A DNA stretch of 55,213 bases, from the NCBI GenBank assembly GCA_021739645.1, contig JAIPBL010000038.1, positions 1 to 55,213 of the forward strand, in the 5' to 3' direction. The notes below the pieces were generated by a model. The model was not told where the DNA came from, searched no databases, and was given only the letters and a program-made list of their open reading frames with translations. Origin of the DNA: Saprospiraceae bacterium (GTDB lineage Bacteria; Bacteroidota; Bacteroidia; Chitinophagales; Saprospiraceae). Of the stretch, positions 51,220-55,213 are shown in pieces; position 1 is the stretch's first letter, and each line of letters opens with the position of its first letter. The position numbers and the translations under genes were made by a program.

Positions 51220-52546
51220 TGGTTCTTCGTGATTTCGTGTGGGTAAGTTAAATTCATGTTTTCTAAATTCGCCTTAAAAAACATGAACAGCAAACAACTA
51301 TTCGAGATAGCATTAGGCGATATACAACCATGGTTCATTGAAAGAATCGAATTCCTAGAGGGTGCTGACAAGGCCAAGGAACTGCACCTGCACCTCGACT
51401 TCCCCAAGGGCAGTACCTTCAAGGACGAAAGTGGTTCAGCCTGCAAGGCCTACGACACGAAAATGCACACTTGGCGCCACCTCAACTTTTTCGAGCACCG
51501 CTGTTACCTGCACGCCTTCGTGCCCCGCATAACGGCCACGGATGGCAAGGTCAAAACGGTACAGGTGCCTTGGGCGAGGCGGAACACGGGCTTCACGCTC
51601 TTGTTCGAGGCCTACGCCATGACGCTCATAGAGCTGGAAATGCCAGTGAGCAACGTGGCGAGGCTGCTGGGGGAGAACGACCAGCGCATCTGGAACACCT
51701 TCCACTACTGGGTCGGGGAGGCACGTGCCAGCACAACCTACGAAGGCATCACAAAGGTGGGCCTTGACGAGACCAGCACCAAAAAAGGGCACAACTACGT
51801 CACCATCGGCGTTGACCTCGACCAGCGCAGGGTCTTCGAGGTGGCGGAGGGAAAGGACAGCAAAGCGGTCGAGGAGCTTGGCGAATTCCTGGAGCAGCAC
51901 GGAAGCCCCAAGTCGGGGGTGGAACACCTGTCCATCGACATGTCGCCCGCCTTCATTGCCGGCTGCATGGACACCTTCGAGAACGGCAAGATAACCTTTG
52001 ACCGCTTCCACGTGACCAAGGTGGTGGGCAACGCCATGGACAAGCTGCGCAGGCTGGAGCGGGCCGAGTGCGAACTGCTCAAAGGGCACAAGTACACCCT
52101 GCTGAAAAACCCGATGAAGCTGAGCGGCAAGAAGATGGACCAGCTTTTCGACCTCCTCGAACTGTACCCCAAGATAGGCGAAGGCTATAGGCTCAAGGAA
52201 CTATTGAGGGAGTTCTGGGACTTTGACGACCCTGACCTGGCCGAGGAGTTCCTCAAGGACTGGTGCAGGATGTGCGACGAAAGCGGCATGTTCCCGTTCC
52301 AAGACGCCGCAAAGACCATCCGTGCGCACTGGTCGGGCATCCTCAACTACACGCTGTCCAAGATTTCAAACGGTATTCTTGAAGGCATCAACTCAAAAGT
52401 GCAGCTCGCAAGAAAGCGGGCAAGGGGATTTAGGAACACCAAGAATTTCATCAGCATGATATTGTTCTTGTGCGGCAAGCTCGAATTTAAACCCCTATAC
52501 ACAAAATGAAGAATTCAATTTACCCACACGAAGTCACGAAGAACCA
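51220..52546 (+). mobile_element. ISL3-family insertion sequence
   Basis: Terminal inverted repeats at 51221-51255 and 52511-52545 match at 32 of 35 positions (outer end GGTTCTTCGTGA). They bracket one transposase gene. The flanking bases (left GATTTTTT, right ACAAGTTT) do not show the 8-bp target duplication usual for ISL3, so the insertion may be old or have undergone a flanking change. Confidence 0.88.
51256..52509 (+). CDS. ISL3-family transposase
   Basis: 417 residues; an ATG at 51283 (MNSKQLFEIALGDIQPWFIE) is an alternative start. The DDE domain is visible: first Asp in GITKVGLDETSTKKGHNYVT, second in LSIDMSPAFIAGCMD, and the late GILEGINSKVQLARKRARGF with the Glu. The N-terminal part holds a zinc-finger/HTH region (YDTKMHTWRHLNFFEHRCYL). 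It appears intact, so the element may be active. It cuts and joins the ends at 51220 and 52546. Confidence 0.93.
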   Translation: MFSKFALKNMNSKQLFEIALGDIQPWFIERIEFLEGADKAKELHLHLDFPKGSTFKDESGSACKAYDTKMHTWRHLNFFEHRCYLHAFVPRITATDGKVKTVQVPWARRNTGFTLLFEAYAMTLIELEMPVSNVARLLGENDQRIWNTFHYWVGEARASTTYEGITKVGLDETSTKKGHNYVTIGVDLDQRRVFEVAEGKDSKAVEELGEFLEQHGSPKSGVEHLSIDMSPAFIAGCMDTFENGKITFDRFHVTKVVGNAMDKLRRLERAECELLKGHKYTLLKNPMKLSGKKMDQLFDLLELYPKIGEGYRLKELLREFWDFDDPDLAEEFLKDWCRMCDESGMFPFQDAAKTIRAHWSGILNYTLSKISNGILEGINSKVQLARKRARGFRNTKNFISMILFLCGKLEFKPLYTK

Positions 52547-52632
52547 CAAGTTTGCATATCCCGACTATGTTAAATTTAGTTTAATCAAAAAGTAGCACAA
52601 TTTTGAAATTATATCATTAGACATTGATTCAT

Positions 52633-52640
52633 TAAATTTG
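52633..52640 (+). promoter_or_regulatory. -7 box TAAATTTG
   Basis: TAAATTTG fits TAnnTTTG and lies 40 bases before the ATG at 52681. A TTTG at 52602-52605 is farther away than the usual -33 spacing. Confidence 0.4.
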
Positions 52641-52680
52641 TGCAAAGCAAAAGAGTTAACCTTAAACACTGTTTTGTCAT

Positions 52681-53349
52681 ATGAATAAAAAATCTTTACT
52701 AAACCTGCTCCTTTGTGCAACTATTATAACATTTTCCATTAGTTGCCCCGCTCAAACTTTTATCAAGGCAATGGCAGGGGTTGATTTTGCAAAAATGCAA
52801 GGCAAACCAAATCCCCAAAATGATTTGTACAAAATATATGATAAAGGCTATTCAGTTGAAAGTTTATCATTTGGGCTTGGAGTAGAGCATAAGCTATCCG
52901 AAGCATTCAGTATGCTTTTATTAACCTACTACACCAATAAAAATATTTCTGCAGAATTTTGTGAAAATTGTATCGCTCAAGAAAGAGGTTTTGCATTTAG
53001 TTATTATCGGACTACATTAGCACCAATTTTGACAGTTAAGGAAAATTGGTATGTTGGACTTGGGTCAAGTATGAACTTAATCAATAAAGTAAATGTTGTT
53101 TACAAATCTAAAACTAGAGGAGCATCAAGCGAGAATAAATTAGAATATGGCAGCATTTTTTTAGTTGGATTTAAGTACAGCAATTTTACAGCAGAATTAA
53201 GCTATCATAGAGGGTTTAAAATGGATGAGAAAGTTGATAACCCAAGATTTTTGTTTGAGCCTGTTAATTCTTTTGGGCTGCATTTTGGGTACAAATTCAA
53301 AATAATGAATAAGAGGAAAGGTGGTAGAGTTGATTGTCCAAAACTTTAA
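52681..53349 (+). CDS. Small outer-membrane beta-barrel protein
   Basis: 222 residues with a signal peptide ending at SCPAQTF. The rest is a run of amphipathic strands (FGLGVEHKLSEAFSMLLLTY, ILTVKENWYVGLGSSMNLIN, SIFLVGFKYSNFTAELSYHR) ending in LHFGYKFKI, as in OmpW/porin-like Bacteroidota barrels. The terminal KRKGGRVDCPKL extends beyond the barrel. The gene is AT-rich and lies between two insertion sequences, which suggests transfer. Substrate unknown. Confidence 0.75.
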   Translation: MNKKSLLNLLLCATIITFSISCPAQTFIKAMAGVDFAKMQGKPNPQNDLYKIYDKGYSVESLSFGLGVEHKLSEAFSMLLLTYYTNKNISAEFCENCIAQERGFAFSYYRTTLAPILTVKENWYVGLGSSMNLINKVNVVYKSKTRGASSENKLEYGSIFLVGFKYSNFTAELSYHRGFKMDEKVDNPRFLFEPVNSFGLHFGYKFKIMNKRKGGRVDCPKL

Positions 53350-53413
53350 TTCATGATTTTTTTGCAAAAAAGAGTAAAGATTTAAAAACACTTTTCAACA
53401 AGCATAATAGTTA

Positions 53414-53458
53414 ATCGAAAAGGCAGAGTAACCAGTATGGTTATTCTGCCTTTTCGAT
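53414..53458. terminator. Long hairpin after the barrel gene
   Basis: 53414-53433 pairs with 53439-53458 over a 5-base loop: 20 pairs with one GU (ATCGAAAAGGCAGA opens it). It is 65 bases after the stop at 53349. There is no T-tract on either strand. Confidence 0.65.
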
Positions 53459-53604
53459 ATAAAGAAATATAAAGGAAAATAAAACTTATTGGCTTCTTTG
53501 AGTGATTCGTAGAACTATAATTATGTAGCTAATTTTGTATTTGAATTGGAGAACCAAAATCTGTGAATCCTGAGAAATAAAAATCGTCGAACAACGCACC
53601 AACA

Positions 53605-55208
53605 CCATTAAGTTAAGCCGCCAGGCAGTCAAAAATAGCTCTTAAAAACCCAGCCATAAACCCTGATATTTTAGCGCATAAAAGTATGTGGCAAAATATG
53701 CTGAAAAGAACAGGATGGGCCAACAGGTTAGCAGGCGGGACAGTTACGAGACCGCTGGAAAAAGCCCTTATTTTATCAGGGTTAAATCCGGTTTTGCAGG
53801 GGTTAAATTGGAATACTCACAATGCGTGGCGGTAGTTTTTTTCATGGGTATGCCGCTCGGTGCCACGCATCAAACGTCGTCGTCGTTCTTTGTTTTTTTC
53901 GGGCCTGACGGGTTCCATGGTTTGAAGGACCTGACGGTAGAAGTCCTTGAGCCACTTCTTGAGTTCCTGCGCCGGACGGAGCATAATTTTCACGAGGAAG
54001 CGTTTGAGCAGGCCAGCGGTGACGTTTCGATTGGGCTTGTAATCATGCTGGCGCTGTTTGTTTATTTTTTTGATTTTGGGTGCTTTTGCAGCAAAAAGAA
54101 CGGTCTGGAGGTTATAGTTGATAAAGTGCGCATAAATATCTTGCCAGCAGTTATTGACGGTATAAGCGGAAAAATTGGCAAGTTCCAGGAAAGATTTGAT
54201 GATGAAAAAGCAGGTTTCGATGCCCCAACGCTTGCGGTATATTTCAGCAAAATAAGCGTGTTTGAAACGTTTGGTATCAGTCAGGGTGGTGAGCAGCACT
54301 TCGATTTCGCCGGTGGGCAGTATCACCCGAATGAGGCGGTAGGTGATGGTGGTTTGAACATTGACGGGGATGCCCAGTTCATTGAGCACCATACGGGACT
54401 TGTAAGAGAGTTTTTCCGTGATGATTTGCTCTTTTTTCTTGCTGGCAACGAAGGTTTTTACGGTGTTGCTGAAGCCAACAGGCATTCGGATGATGCAATG
54501 GGAGCCGTAGTGTTGATGCAGATATGGGATGGTGTGGGAAGCATGGCCCCGGTCATAAACGACACAAACATCCTTCGGGATTTGGGCGATGGAGCGTTGG
54601 GCTATCACTGTTTCGGCCACATGGCGGGTGTGGAACTGCACGGCGGTCACTATCTGGTTGAGAATATCGTAGTGGGCCAACAGACGGGTGGAAGGCACCC
54701 GGTTGTGTTGGTTGCCGTGCCAACCGAACTCTTCGCCAAGCCATTCCTCATCGGGCAGCCGGAAACCGGTGCCGTCGGCGGCCCACAGGCGCATGCCTTT
54801 CCAGCGTTTGGCTTTGAAACACTGGTAAAACAGCGCAACGCCGAACATGAACATGTCCTTGAAGAATTTGGGCATCAGTTTTTGGCGGGCTTGCACGAGG
54901 GCGCTTTTGGTCGGGGAAAATTCCCCAGTATCAAGCCAGTCGAAGAAGCGGTCGAGTTCGACACAAAGCGTACTTTTTAGCAGAGTGATATTGAGCCAGA
55001 CAACCCGCTCAAGATGAAGTATCCGGGTGCGAGTGAAGTCTTTGCCGGGTCTGCGAAAATATTGTTGGGGCGAGCATTGCGCCATGAAAGGAAATTGCCG
55101 GATGGCATCGATATAAGCACGAAGGGAGGTGTTCATGATTAGTTGAATCTTCACGAATATCCTCTTTTCGTCGCTTTTATTGTATAGCCGAGCGGCTTAA
55201 CTTAATGG
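53605..55208 (-). mobile_element. IS4-family insertion sequence
   Basis: A 17-base terminal inverted repeat (CCATTAAGTTAAGCCGC) is perfect between 53605-53621 and 55192-55208, enclosing one transposase gene. About 200 bases at the left end are non-coding. Its right end is five bases from the window edge, so the target duplication (usually 9-12 bp) cannot be read. Confidence 0.9.
53817..55136 (-). CDS. IS4-family transposase
   Basis: 439 residues from the ATG at 55136 (MNTSLRAYIDAIRQFPFMAQ); a GTG at 55154 would add six. The catalytic residues are clear: first Asp in LWAADGTGFRLP, second in CVVYDRGHASH and the Glu in the Y-R-E-K signature YRKRWGIETCFFIIKSF. It looks complete and probably active. 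A long open frame on the opposite strand (53688-54980) is its antisense shadow. Confidence 0.93.
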   Translation of the reverse strand: MNTSLRAYIDAIRQFPFMAQCSPQQYFRRPGKDFTRTRILHLERVVWLNITLLKSTLCVELDRFFDWLDTGEFSPTKSALVQARQKLMPKFFKDMFMFGVALFYQCFKAKRWKGMRLWAADGTGFRLPDEEWLGEEFGWHGNQHNRVPSTRLLAHYDILNQIVTAVQFHTRHVAETVIAQRSIAQIPKDVCVVYDRGHASHTIPYLHQHYGSHCIIRMPVGFSNTVKTFVASKKKEQIITEKLSYKSRMVLNELGIPVNVQTTITYRLIRVILPTGEIEVLLTTLTDTKRFKHAYFAEIYRKRWGIETCFFIIKSFLELANFSAYTVNNCWQDIYAHFINYNLQTVLFAAKAPKIKKINKQRQHDYKPNRNVTAGLLKRFLVKIMLRPAQELKKWLKDFYRQVLQTMEPVRPEKNKERRRRLMRGTERHTHEKNYRHAL

Positions 55209-55213
55209 GAATG

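Noticed and set aside
51213-52554. An 8-bp target duplication for the ISL3 element
   Set aside because: Flanks are GATTTTTT and ACAAGTTT; only the T residues agree, so no duplication is claimed.
53688-54980. A 430-codon open frame on the + strand
   Set aside because: It is the antisense of the IS4 transposase, which has clear catalytic motifs on the other strand; the + strand product has no recognisable domain.
1-55213. tRNA and rRNA genes
   Set aside because: I looked for tRNA-like arms and rRNA words in the gaps and saw none; a covariance search could still find a divergent one.

Overview
The window looks like a chromosomal segment of a Bacteroidota bacterium, most likely in the Saprospiria (inference). 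The support is two giant proteins with C-terminal type IX secretion sorting domains of type B (CHU_C / gliding-motility type), two with type A sorting tails, AT-rich TAnnTTTG-like promoters, a SprB-type repeat, and many lipoproteins and TPR proteins. No rRNA, tRNA or CRISPR array was seen.

Layout. 171-7211: an exported caspase-like/TPR protein, a small secreted protein, an ECF sigma factor with a membrane anti-sigma-like TPR partner, and an exported M48-like protease. 7317-8694: a nested inverted repeat, three 22-bp-phased direct repeats and an AAA/DUF4143 ATPase. 9067-14280: uvrA, then two gene pairs (small protein + HNH nuclease; antitoxin + PIN toxin). Each pair is followed by another diverged copy of the uvrA 3' end, so the locus looks like serial insertion with regeneration of the gene end. 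14462-20869: two surface proteins, one carrying fourteen exact 41-residue repeats. 20994-24145: POT peptide transporter, then a HipA-like/DUF3037 pair. 24147-27878: LytS/LytTR two-component pair and a divergent FG-GAP/ASPIC surface protein. 28029-39301: mostly housekeeping and transport genes (APC permease, radA, threonylcarbamoyl-AMP synthase, LuxR regulator, aroE, rpiB, CDF transporter, AlkD-like). 39322-44982: envelope proteins and a patatin-like outer-membrane phospholipase. 45342-47798: two DUF1538 membrane proteins with a PII-like regulator and a CBS protein. 47965-50607: gene remnants, a DinB-like protein and a broken PNGase-F-like gene. 51220-55208: an ISL3 element, a small beta-barrel protein and an IS4 element whose outer end lies at the window edge.

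A second theme is short tandem arrays of 7-base units, often exactly five units (35 bases). They sit inside uvrA three times, inside the LytTR regulator, directly between aroE and rpiB, and as fold-back arrays between other genes. In uvrA and the LytTR gene the same unit is read in the same frame, so unrelated proteins carry the same linker peptide (SPITNHQ). These arrays and the uvrA-end cassettes are the most unusual features here. The DUF1538/PII-like/CBS cluster is the best candidate for an undescribed protein system.
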